NCBI GenBank assembly: GCA_031284065.1
Contig: JAITAP010000134.1
Location: 1-5,169 of the forward strand
Direction of reading: 5' to 3'
DNA from: Prevotellaceae bacterium
Lineage (GTDB): Bacteria; Bacteroidota; Bacteroidia; Bacteroidales; UBA932
DNA length: 5,169 bases
Below are positions 1-5,169 of this stretch, piece after piece (within the stretch, counting starts at the first letter, position 1; every line of letters starts with the position of its first letter). The notes under the pieces were generated by a model. The model was given only the letters and a program-made list of their open reading frames with translations, did not search any database and was not told the DNA's origin. The position numbers and the translations under genes are program-made.

Positions 1-11
1 TCATGCCGCCT

Positions 12-61
12 CCGTAGGCTAAAGCCTGCGGTTAATCAAGTGTCGTCCCTGCGGGACTTGC
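12..61. repeat. Hairpin-bearing direct-repeat unit, copy A
   Basis: Positions 21-61 match 782-822 with one difference in 41 bases (G28 versus A789). Two small dyads are visible. In 12-31, ccgtaggc and gcctgcgg pair around a taaa loop, with one G-T pair. In 45-57, gtccc and gggac pair around tgc. The unit is followed about 12 bases later by a period-7 tandem tract, exactly as in copy B. The core gtgtcgtccctgcg also occurs inverted at 3001-3014. It does not look coding and is read here as an interspersed intergenic repeat. Its function is unknown. Confidence 0.8.
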
Positions 62-73
62 TTGGCGTTAGCC

Positions 74-101
74 AATTCAAAATTCAAAATTCAAAATTCT
101 C
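74..101. repeat. Period-7 tandem tract (aattcaa)
   Basis: Three exact copies of aattcaa (74-80, 81-87, 88-94) are followed by a diverged fourth, aattctc (95-101). A similar period-7 tract built around caattc lies at 837-860. In both places the tract follows the 41-bp repeat unit by 12-14 bases, so the pair appears to be one composite arrangement. Confidence 0.8.
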
Positions 102-106
102 AACCG

Positions 107-270
107 CCATCCCGTTAGGGATGGAACGCTCGGTAGAAAACCATCCCCACCACCGAACCCGGCATTCCGTAGGAATGTCTCCAAAATATTTGTGGGCACA
201 TTCCTACCGGAATGTGTTGCGCCGAAAACCATAGCCCTTTTCTACCGAGCGATTCATTCCTACGGAATGA
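107..270. repeat. Head-to-head paired hairpin element (REP/BIME-like)
   Basis: Four short hairpins are arranged with mirror symmetry. They are 107-124 (ccatccc/gggatgg, loop gtta), 163-177 (cattcc/ggaatg, loop gta), 197-216 (cacattcc/ggaatgtg, loop tacc) and 254-270 (tcattcc/ggaatga, loop tac). An exact 14-base inverted repeat, cgctcggtagaaaa at 127-140 and its complement at 238-251, sits two bases inside each outer hairpin. The left pair has the core ccgt(t)agg and the right pair its complement, so the element is two similar units facing each other about a centre near 189. This matches the layout of bacterial interspersed mosaic elements. No REP-associated transposase is in the window, so that link is inference. 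Confidence 0.75.
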
Positions 271-284
271 AAAGACGCAAATAC

Positions 285-400
285 GCTACATGCGACGGCG
301 ACGACGGGGCGACGACGGGGCGACAGCGACGACGGGACGGCGGGGCGGCGTTAGCGGCGGCGACGGGGCGTTTGCGGCGACGGCGGCGGGACGCAGCGGA
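285..400. repeat. GC-rich simple-sequence tract
   Basis: This is a G- and C-rich stretch dominated by cgacgg-like words and nearly free of T on the plus strand. It contains an exact 11-base tandem duplication, gacgacggggc at 300-310 and 311-321, and a partial third copy at 328-336. Several runs of three or four G occur (306-309, 317-320, 334-336, 342-345, 365-368, 388-390). Its open frames encode only Arg/Ala/Gly/Asp-rich low-complexity peptide, so it is not treated as coding. It lies between the head-to-head hairpin element and the large inverted repeat. Confidence 0.6.
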
Positions 401-404
401 GATA

Positions 405-586
405 AACCTCATTTCCACCTAATTTCTCTAACAAAACAACCTCAGTAGCAAGGAGAGATGTACAGGCAAATACCAACCTCATTACCTCATTACAAAGCGA
501 TTGAATGAGGTAATGAGGTTGGCAGGTATGTACGTATTTCTGCTACTGAGGTTGTTTTGTTGTTTGAATGAGGTGAAAATGAGGTT
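405..586. repeat. 182-bp imperfect inverted repeat with iterated TGAGGTT boxes
   Basis: The arms pair in three blocks. The outer block, 405-425 with 566-586, matches at 18 of 21 positions. The middle block, 430-450 with 541-561, is exact over 21 bases. The inner block, 473-491 with 504-522, is exact over 19 bases around a 12-base loop (492-503). Between the middle and inner blocks the arms do not pair (451-472 and 523-540). The word TGAGGTT starts at 514, 547 and 580 on the right arm, and its complement AACCTCA starts at 405, 438 and 475 on the left arm, mostly 33 bases apart. There is no open frame and no clear target-site duplication. It could be a MITE-like relic, a multi-operator site or a structured RNA; the sequence does not decide. 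Confidence 0.85.
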
Positions 587-591
587 GTCGC

Positions 592-696
592 GGCAACGCC
601 CTACGAACGCCGCGCCCCCGCGCCATCCCCAAGCCCCAACGGGGCGTAATCCGTTTATTCCCGCAAATTGATTACGCCCCGTTGGGGCTTTTGGGG
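592..696. repeat. GC hairpin cluster module, left copy
   Basis: Positions 592-673 align without gaps to 2771-2852 at 73 of 82 bases. The strongest structure is a perfect 20-base inverted repeat, 631-650 with 671-690, around a 20-base loop. It can be extended by cccc at 627-630 and gggg at 693-696 across a two-base bulge. Each arm is itself a small palindrome (gcccc-aac-ggggc and gcccc-gtt-ggggc), so alternative folds are possible. There is no T-run directly after the stem that would make a convincing terminator for either strand. Confidence 0.8.
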
Positions 697-713
697 CAGA
701 CGTATCGCATTTT

Positions 714-761
714 CTTCGCAGGGCGTTGCCCTGCGCTAATGATTTCGCCCTTTCAGGGCTT
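714..761. repeat. Tandem hairpin pair, left copy
   Basis: Two hairpins stand 30 bases apart start to start. In 717-735, cgcagggc and gccctgcg pair around gtt. In 747-759, gccct and agggc pair around ttc. The block aligns without gaps to 2890-2937, where both stems differ by paired changes that keep base pairing and the loop of the first is aac instead of gtt. The conserved linker reads roughly ctaWtgatttc, where W is A or T. Confidence 0.75.
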
Positions 762-781
762 AACCTGACGGCGCAGGACTA

Positions 782-822
782 AAAGCCTACGGTTAATCAA
801 GTGTCGTCCCTGCGGGACTTGC
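782..822. repeat. Hairpin-bearing direct-repeat unit, copy B
   Basis: This is the second copy of the 41-base unit at 21-61, with one difference. It carries the same gtccc-tgc-gggac hairpin (806-818). It lies just downstream of the minus-strand phosphatase gene, with only the period-7 tract between them. The hairpin has no T-run on the minus strand and so is not a standard terminator for that gene. Confidence 0.8.
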
Positions 823-836
823 CTGCCGCACAATCC

Positions 837-860
837 CCAACTCTCAATTCTCAATTCTCA
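837..860. repeat. Period-7 tandem tract abutting the phosphatase stop codon
   Basis: The tract reads ccaactc, tcaattc, tcaattc and then tca. It is a degenerate period-7 tandem whose last partial copy is the complement of the TGA stop codon of the phosphatase gene at 858-860. Read on the minus strand it is a series of gaattga words directly after the coding region. It resembles the tract at 74-101 in period and in the shared caattc core. Confidence 0.65.
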
Positions 861-2690
861 CTCGTACTGCCACACCACATTCTTAGTGTTATCTCCCCAG
901 AGCACGGTTACCTTGTTGCCCTCAATAACAATGGCGCGGCTCGAAGTGGTGCGACCGGTAGTCGGGTTCTCGTAGTTGTTGACGTTTACCCGGATAACCT
1001 TATTGTCGAATGCACGCTCTATGTTGGTGCGGATGCAGTGCCCTACTATGAATCGCTTCACGTCGTACCGTTTCAGCATATTCTCTACCGTTGCCTGCGT
1101 CAACAGGGGCGCTCCGGTTGCCGTACCTCCGCCCATACCTCTGTACCAGAGCGGCCCGCACCCTCCGGCCGCAGAGGTACTGCTGCCGTAGAGCCACTCG
1201 GCGTGGGAGTCTGCGCTTCTTGCCGACGAGGAGTAGAGGGTTGCAAGTATGGTTTCGTTTACAAACGGGAGGGTGTAATTCCGCTTGTAGAACTCCTCTC
1301 CAAACCCGCCGTGCACGTAGAGGTTGTCGCCCACCACCTGCACCGTGTTGCAGACCCCAATCCATCGCCCAATCTCCGTCCCCTTGCCGTGTAGCTTGGG
1401 GCAGGTTTGAGAGGCGGAGGTAGAGGAGCCAAACAGCGACTTGGCAAGGTTGTTGTACTTGGCGTACACGTAATCGGAGCTGCTGTTTGTGCCCACCATC
1501 GCCATAGCTTCGTGGTTGCCCAGCGTGAAGAACACGTCTCCACCGGCGGCGCGCGCCTCAGTTTGGAGCTTGTAGGTGAGCCAAAACAGCGCGGGCACGT
1601 CGTTTCCCCGATCAAAGTGGTCGCCAATCACCACCATTTGGTTTGCGCCGTACGTCCATTCGTAGCTGTCATTTATCACGCCGCCCTGCTTAAGCGCGTC
1701 TATGTAGGGTTTGAGCGTTCCGTGCAGGTCGCTGATGACGAATACCTTTTTGGCTGCTCCCACCTTGTGAGGCTGCCGTGTAAGTCGCGGCCGGAGCTTG
1801 AAGCGGAAGGTTACCGTGCCGTAGTGCGAGGTAACCTCCAGCTCGGTATTTGCCAGCTCGCTGCGGGGAATGGAGCGAATTTGCACGTTTCCGCCGCCAT
1901 CCACCGTTACCACCTGTGCGCTTCCGTCGGCCTGATAAAAGACGTAGGGGCCGTCGGCGTTGCTCGCCGCAAGCTTGGCGGGGTTGGGAGCGTTGGTCTG
2001 GAACGCATCTGCGGATGAATAGCTGGGGGTGGGATACACGCTGAAAGCTACAGACGTCGTTACGCCCGAGCCGTCGGCGGCGGATACGGTGATGCTTGCC
2101 TCGCCCTGCGCCACAGCGGTAACGAGCCCGCCGTCCGTAACGGTCAGCACGCTGCTATCGCTGCTCGCGTAGCGCACCGCCTTGTTTGTGGCGTTTTCGG
2201 GCAGCGCCTGCGCCGCTATCCGCAGGGTGTCGCCCGCGTAGAGGCCGCTGAACTCTACGCTAAGCTCCAGAGCTTGCACCAGCGTCGGCGGGGTGGTATC
2301 CGTAACAATAACGCCCCACTCTACCGAAACTCCCGAGCTGTCCTGCGCCCACACGGTAACGTACTCTTCGCCCTCCTCCACGCCCGCCATCCGGAGGACG
2401 TTGGGGAGCTCCGTAGCGCTCACCGTAAAGACGGCTTCGTTGCTGCTCTCAAAGCTGAGCGATTTGTTGGCGGCGTTTTTGGGTAATACCTCCACCGCTA
2501 TGTCCTGCGTTCCGCCCTTAAACAGCCGGATGACGTTGTTGGCAGGCGGGTTTGCCATCCTAATGGATGAAACCTTAACGCCAACCGCCGTATCTTCCTT
2601 TTCGCTGCCCGGCAGCTCTTTCTTTTCCGAACAGGCTACCGCAAGCGTTGCGCTAAGGAACAGCAGCCTCCATAGATATTTTTTTTCCAT
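858..2690 (-). CDS. Lipoprotein with two Ig-like domains and a Shelph-type PPP metallophosphatase domain
   Basis: This is a predicted metal-dependent phosphatase of 610 residues exported as a lipoprotein. Residues 1-20 form a lipoprotein signal ending in a lipobox-like AVAC, with Cys20 as the lipidation site. The charged SEKKE after it could favour surface export in Bacteroidota. Residues about 36-130 and 137-220 are two Ig-like Big_2-type domains, with the typical LPxNAxNK and ITVSAADGSG patterns. Residues 221-310 form a further beta-rich segment of unknown type. Residues 315-610 are the catalytic domain, with DLHG (321-324), GDHFDRG (356-362), GNHE (391-394), VHGG (459-462) and GH (550-551). 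These supply all the usual metal and phosphate ligands of the PPP fold. GPLWYRG (513-518 region) and TEIGRW (438-443) fit the Shewanella-like group, one member of which is a tyrosine phosphatase; substrate here is unknown. The ATG at 2690 is chosen because the signal peptide begins there. The leader is A-rich with no clear Shine-Dalgarno. Confidence 0.9.
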   Translation of the reverse strand: MEKKYLWRLLFLSATLAVACSEKKELPGSEKEDTAVGVKVSSIRMANPPANNVIRLFKGGTQDIAVEVLPKNAANKSLSFESSNEAVFTVSATELPNVLRMAGVEEGEEYVTVWAQDSSGVSVEWGVIVTDTTPPTLVQALELSVEFSGLYAGDTLRIAAQALPENATNKAVRYASSDSSVLTVTDGGLVTAVAQGEASITVSAADGSGVTTSVAFSVYPTPSYSSADAFQTNAPNPAKLAASNADGPYVFYQADGSAQVVTVDGGGNVQIRSIPRSELANTELEVTSHYGTVTFRFKLRPRLTRQPHKVGAAKKVFVISDLHGTLKPYIDALKQGGVINDSYEWTYGANQMVVIGDHFDRGNDVPALFWLTYKLQTEARAAGGDVFFTLGNHEAMAMVGTNSSSDYVYAKYNNLAKSLFGSSTSASQTCPKLHGKGTEIGRWIGVCNTVQVVGDNLYVHGGFGEEFYKRNYTLPFVNETILATLYSSSARSADSHAEWLYGSSTSAAGGCGPLWYRGMGGGTATGAPLLTQATVENMLKRYDVKRFIVGHCIRTNIERAFDNKVIRVNVNNYENPTTGRTTSSRAIVIEGNKVTVLWGDNTKNVVWQYE

Positions 2691-2694
2691 TTTA

Positions 2695-2709
2695 ATTTAC
2701 GCAATTATA
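2695..2709 (-). promoter_or_regulatory. Weak Bacteroidota -7 promoter-like box
   Basis: On the minus strand, 2709-2702 reads TATAATTG, one mismatch from the Bacteroidota -7 consensus TAnnTTTG. It lies upstream of the phosphatase start in an AT-rich stretch. No convincing TTTG -33 element is seen at the expected distance, and the leader would be very short. Treat it as a candidate only. Confidence 0.2.
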
Positions 2710-2740
2710 AAGTCTAACTAATTCTTTTCGACACGCACAA

Positions 2741-2757
2741 GCCCTGAAAGGGCGAAA
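2741..2757. repeat. Single hairpin, inverted relative to 741-759
   Basis: The gccct-gaa-agggc palindrome (2741-2753) followed by gaaat is the reverse complement of the atttc-gccct-ttc-agggc segment at 742-759. It opens the right-hand hairpin cluster upstream of the phosphatase gene. Confidence 0.65.
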
Positions 2758-2765
2758 TCCATTAG

Positions 2766-2867
2766 CGCAGGGCAACGCCCTACGGATGCCGCGCCTCCGC
2801 GACACACCCAAGCCCCAACGGGGTGTAATCCGTTTTTTCCCGCAAGTTGATTCCGCCCTTTCAGGGC
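2766..2867. repeat. GC hairpin cluster module, right copy
   Basis: Positions 2771-2852 match 592-673 at 73 of 82 bases in the same orientation. The module starts with a hairpin, cgcagggc-aac-gccctacg (2766-2784), with one mismatched pair. It carries the gcccc-aac-gggg palindrome near 2812-2823 and ends with gccct-ttc-agggc (2855-2867). At that last slot the left copy instead has gcccc-gtt-ggggc, a different stem at the same aligned position that still pairs. Confidence 0.75.
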
Positions 2868-2889
2868 TTAAGGCGGTGTGCCTCGCTCC

Positions 2890-2937
2890 TTTCGTAGGGC
2901 AACGCCCTACGCTATTGATTTCGGGCTTGCAGCCCTT
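2890..2937. repeat. Tandem hairpin pair, right copy
   Basis: In 2893-2911, cgtagggc and gccctacg pair around aac. In 2923-2935, gggct and agccc pair around tgc. Spacing and linker match 714-761 exactly. The stems differ from the left copy by paired substitutions, which suggests the hairpin shape itself has been maintained. Confidence 0.75.
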
Positions 2938-2952
2938 CGCTCAATGGCGTTG

Positions 2953-3014
2953 GGCTTTAGCCTGCGGTCAGCGATAACACCTCTCTCTCCTCTTAAGCGC
3001 CGCAGGGACGACAC
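2953..3014. repeat. End of right hairpin cluster, with inverted piece of the 41-bp unit
   Basis: The palindrome ggcttt-agcc at 2953-2962 is followed by tgcggt, resembling the aaagcctgcggtt start of the 41-base unit at 21-61. Further on, cgcagggacgacac (3001-3014) is the exact complement of the unit's core gtgtcgtccctgcg (801-814). The right cluster therefore ends with pieces of the same repeat family in opposite orientation. Confidence 0.6.
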
Positions 3015-3193
3015 TTACTAATATAGGGACATACTGTAAATCCACCAGCAACTCCAACGCCGCAGGTTCAAATATCAGAATACGGGTAAAGCTTGCCGCG
3101 CTTAGACAATCGCTGTCGCGCCGACCTCTGCAACTGCAACCTACAGCTTATTGGCAAAATTTAATACTCAATCGTGCCCATTGGAGAGAAAAA
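3015..3193. other. Intergenic stretch without recognisable content
   Basis: No open frame with gene-like composition, no strong dyad and no tandem repeat were seen here. It separates the right hairpin cluster from the structured region upstream of the plus-strand regulator gene. Confidence 0.5.
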
Positions 3194-3238
3194 AGCGCTA
3201 TTTTTGTTAGAACAAATTCTAAACTGCAAAAATGGGCT
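3194..3238. other. AT-rich stem-loop, possible minus-strand terminator or leader structure
   Basis: The inner stem ttagaa (3207-3212) pairs with ttctaa (3217-3222) around caaa. It continues, after a four-base bulge (actg, 3223-3226), into atttttg (3200-3206) pairing with caaaaat (3227-3233). Outer agc and gct ends (3194-3196, 3236-3238) can also pair. On the minus strand the structure is followed by a T-run (complement of 3188-3194), so it could terminate leftward transcription, although no minus-strand gene lies to its right. On the plus strand it would lie in a long leader of the regulator gene, if transcription starts that far upstream. Confidence 0.45.
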
Positions 3239-3296
3239 ATGAAAAAGCACAAGTATCTCCTAACGATGCGTTATTCGTCCGTCGGTGATATTAGCG

Positions 3297-3310
3297 CCCC
3301 CCCCCCCCCC
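3297..3310. repeat. Homopolymeric C tract (14 C)
   Basis: There are fourteen consecutive C residues, about 240 bases upstream of the regulator start codon. Tracts of this length are prone to slipped-strand changes and to sequencing or assembly errors. It lies in a stretch with no convincing gene, so any effect would be on transcription or on a leader RNA and not on a reading frame. Confidence 0.85.
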
Positions 3311-3400
3311 ATTTATCTACCTGTGAATCAATTACTTACGTGTTTTTTGACGCTTGCGGCTACAATACTTGTGGCTGTGAAGCGTGGCAGCGTACGCGTA

Positions 3401-3429
3401 GCGTTTGCTCCATCATTTGGGGCAAACGC
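3401..3429. repeat. Inverted repeat upstream of the regulator gene
   Basis: gcgtttgc (3401-3408) pairs exactly with gcaaacgc (3422-3429). The stem extends three more pairs, one of them T-G, to leave a seven-base loop (3412-3418). No T-run follows on either strand, so it is not a standard terminator. Directly after it are two aagaggggg repeats (3435-3443 and 3445-3453). Confidence 0.5.
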
Positions 3430-3471
3430 AGCCCAAGAGGGGGAAAGAGGGGGTATGCTGCACGTAAAAAA

Positions 3472-3491
3472 GTACAATTTTCGGATTGTAC
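3472..3491. promoter_or_regulatory. Palindromic site gtacaat-N6-attgtac in regulator leader
   Basis: Two exact seven-base half sites with a six-base spacer (tttcgg) lie 56 bases before the regulator start codon. The symmetry and size suit either a dimeric DNA-binding protein or a small hairpin in the leader RNA. No match to a named operator is claimed. No clear TTTG / TAnnTTTG promoter pair could be assigned in this leader. Confidence 0.4.
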
Positions 3492-3547
3492 AAATCTTCG
3501 ACCTTCAACCTTAACCATGAGCAATCAAAATTAATAAGTTGAAGACA

Positions 3548-5169
3548 ATGAAACCTATATATAACATACAAATATCAATTAACCGGATTACGCTATGTCT
3601 CATTTTTTTCCTTTGCCATTTTTTTTCCTACGGAAGTGAGGAATCGGCTACGCTGCTATCGGCGCTGGACAAGGCGCTGGACAGCGCAGGCGAGTACGAC
3701 CGGCAAAAAGAGCAACGGCTGACAGCGCTGAAGCGTCAGCTGCTCCGGAATCCTTCGCCCGATGAAAGAGGCGAAATTTACTACAACCTTTACAAAGAGT
3801 ACGAAGCCTACATCTTTGACTCGGCCGTGTGCTACGCGAAAAAACATTTGAGCTTGGCAACCGAGATGAAGCACGCCCGCCGGGTAAACGAATGTAAGAT
3901 GCAGCTGGCGCGCATGTACTCTACGTTTGCCCGCTTTAGGGAAGCGATAGACCTCCTTAGCTCTATTCGCAAAGAAGAGCTGGCGCAGGAACAGCTGGCG
4001 GCATACTACAACGCTTACAGCGAAACTTACCTTTACTGGGGCGAGTATAAAGATAACGCGGATGCGGATAATCTTACGCTGCTGAAAAATGCGTACCGAG
4101 ATTCCATGCTGTCCGTATCGCCCCGGGGGTACAGCTACGACACGAACTACGGAAGCAAGTGCATTGAGCTGAAAGACTTTGCAACGGCCGAAAATATTCT
4201 TTTACCGTATCTTTCCAAAGTTAACCCCGAAACGCGGGAGTACGCCATCCTGACTTCGCTGACAGCTACCCTGTACGCCTCAAAAGGCGACAAGGAGGCG
4301 CAAAAGGAATACCTGATACGGTCGGCAATTGCAGACGTAAAAGCCTCCATTAAGGAAAATACCTCCCTGCGCGATCTGGCGTTTTGCTTGCTAAGCGACG
4401 GGGAGGTTAACCGCTCCAACCGCTACATTAAGAAGAGTCTGGAAGACGCCAACTTTTACAATGCCCGCCTGCGCAACGTTCAAATAGACAAAATTCTGCC
4501 CGTTATCGATAAAGCGTACCAGCTGGAGCGGGAGAATTATCAGAAAAATTTGCTGCTGGCCGTCGCTATTATCGGCGTACTGACGTTGCTTGGGATTGGC
4601 GTTATTTGCTACCTGATTAAGCAAATGCGAAGCCTGTCCCGAACCCGGAAAAAGCTCATCACAACCAACGACAACCTGCAAAAAGTCAACCTTCGCCTCT
4701 CCGAAGCCAACCATATTAAGGAAGAGTACATCGGACGCTTTTTGAACCAGTGCTCCGTATATATTGATAAGCTGAGCGCCTACCGCAAGGCGCTGAATAA
4801 AAAGGCTGCCAACGGAAAAATTGAGGAGCTGTTCCGGGCGTTGAAGTCAACCCAGATTATTGAGAACGAGCTGGAGGAGTTTTACCGGAATTTTGATGCT
4901 ACGTTCCTGAGCCTTTTTCCCAACTTTGTGGAAGAGTTTAACGGGTTGCTGCTCAAAGAGGAGCAAATTCAGCCAAAGCACTTGTCCGAGCTGACGGTGG
5001 AGCTGCGGATTTTTGCGCTGCTGCGCCTGGGAATTACCGATAGCGCCAAAATCGCAGGCTTTTTGCGCTACTCCATCTACACCATCTACAACTATCGCTC
5101 CAAATACCGGAATAATTCCGTAGTGCCGCGCGACAAGTTTGAAGAAACTGTAATGAAAATTGGGTATAT
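3548..5169 (+). CDS. Membrane-anchored DUF6377-type regulatory protein (3' end cut by window)
   Basis: This is a predicted inner-membrane signalling protein, open for 540 codons to the window edge. Residues 12-29 are a hydrophobic signal segment. Residues about 35-320 are helical, TPR-like repeats (for example AxxYNAYSETYLYWGEY at 151-167) and would lie in the periplasm. Residues 335-356 form one membrane segment. Residues 357-392 are probably coiled coil. From about 385 onward the sequence matches what I recall of DUF6377, with NHIKEEYIGRFLNQC (388-402), a LRIFALLRLGITDSAKIAGFL stretch (485-506 region) and TIYNYRSKYRN (512-522), the latter resembling a helix-turn-helix. This layout resembles SusR-like one-protein regulators that often sit near polysaccharide-utilisation genes; the target here is unknown. 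The end at VMKIGY suggests only a few residues are missing. An in-frame stop at 3518-3520 and no other ATG after it fix the start. The leader is A-rich with only a weak gaag. Confidence 0.9.
   Translation, partial: MKPIYNIQISINRITLCLIFFLCHFFSYGSEESATLLSALDKALDSAGEYDRQKEQRLTALKRQLLRNPSPDERGEIYYNLYKEYEAYIFDSAVCYAKKHLSLATEMKHARRVNECKMQLARMYSTFARFREAIDLLSSIRKEELAQEQLAAYYNAYSETYLYWGEYKDNADADNLTLLKNAYRDSMLSVSPRGYSYDTNYGSKCIELKDFATAENILLPYLSKVNPETREYAILTSLTATLYASKGDKEAQKEYLIRSAIADVKASIKENTSLRDLAFCLLSDGEVNRSNRYIKKSLEDANFYNARLRNVQIDKILPVIDKAYQLERENYQKNLLLAVAIIGVLTLLGIGVICYLIKQMRSLSRTRKKLITTNDNLQKVNLRLSEANHIKEEYIGRFLNQCSVYIDKLSAYRKALNKKAANGKIEELFRALKSTQIIENELEEFYRNFDATFLSLFPNFVEEFNGLLLKEEQIQPKHLSELTVELRIFALLRLGITDSAKIAGFLRYSIYTIYNYRSKYRNNSVVPRDKFEETVMKIGY

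Noticed and set aside
40..448. Overlapping small plus-strand open frames across the left repeat region
   Set aside because: They translate hairpin repeats and the GC-rich tract into Arg/Ala/Gly/Asp-rich peptide, in more than one frame, with no conserved domain.
396..593. Target-site duplication around the large inverted repeat
   Set aside because: Only a four-base gcgg match (396-399 and 590-593) flanks the element, in a GC-rich setting where this is expected by chance, and it is offset from the arm ends.
592..761. CRISPR-like array or rho-independent terminator
   Set aside because: The repeats are unequal in length and sequence, spacers are not of regular size, and no cas gene is present. 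The stems lack a following T-run.
801..2018. Long plus-strand open frames (801-1394 and 1407-2018)
   Set aside because: They are antisense to the phosphatase gene, whose minus-strand frame carries all PPP motifs, a signal peptide and Ig-like domains. These are composition shadows.
3239..3514. 91-codon plus-strand open frame starting MKKHKYLL and running through the C14 tract
   Set aside because: It reads through the homopolymer as prolines, then through the inverted repeat and G-rich words. It has one weakly hydrophobic stretch but no domain-like pattern. Both frames across this stretch look equally un-gene-like, so it is treated as intergenic.
4147..4714. Minus-strand open frames inside the regulator gene
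   Set aside because: They are antisense to a frame with a continuous recognisable domain order and show no features of their own.

Overview
The window looks like chromosomal DNA from a member of the Bacteroidota, most likely Bacteroidales. This rests on three things: a membrane-anchored regulator with the DUF6377-type C-terminus, which is typical of this phylum; a lipoprotein carrying Ig-like (Big_2) domains; and A-rich translation leaders without clear Shine-Dalgarno sequences. No tRNA, rRNA, CRISPR array, transposase or integrase is visible.

Layout. Positions 1-857 hold no credible gene and are packed with structured repeats. In order these are a 41-bp direct-repeat unit, a period-7 tandem tract, a head-to-head hairpin element (107-270), a GC-rich simple-sequence tract (about 285-400), a 182-bp inverted repeat (405-586), a cluster of short GC-rich hairpins (592-761), a second copy of the 41-bp unit, and a second period-7 tract that runs into the following gene. 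Positions 858-2690 (minus strand) encode a 610-aa lipoprotein with two Ig-like domains and a PPP-type phosphatase domain closest in motif pattern to the Shewanella-like (Shelph) group. Positions 2741-3014 hold a second hairpin cluster related to 592-761. Positions 3015-3547 are intergenic and contain an AT-rich hairpin, a 14-base C tract and two further inverted repeats. Positions 3548-5169 (plus strand) encode a regulator with a signal peptide, TPR-like repeats, one membrane segment and a DUF6377 domain. It is still open at the window edge but probably lacks only a few codons.

How it fits together. The two genes are divergent and separated by 857 bp, so they are not an operon. The phosphatase would act in the periplasm or at the cell surface. 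The regulator would sense through its periplasmic part and signal through its cytoplasmic part. Nothing in the window proves a link between them. The most unusual content is the repeat architecture. Related hairpin clusters flank the phosphatase gene as direct copies, and their stems differ by paired, compensatory changes, as expected for elements maintained as hairpins (REP/BIME-like DNA or structured RNA).
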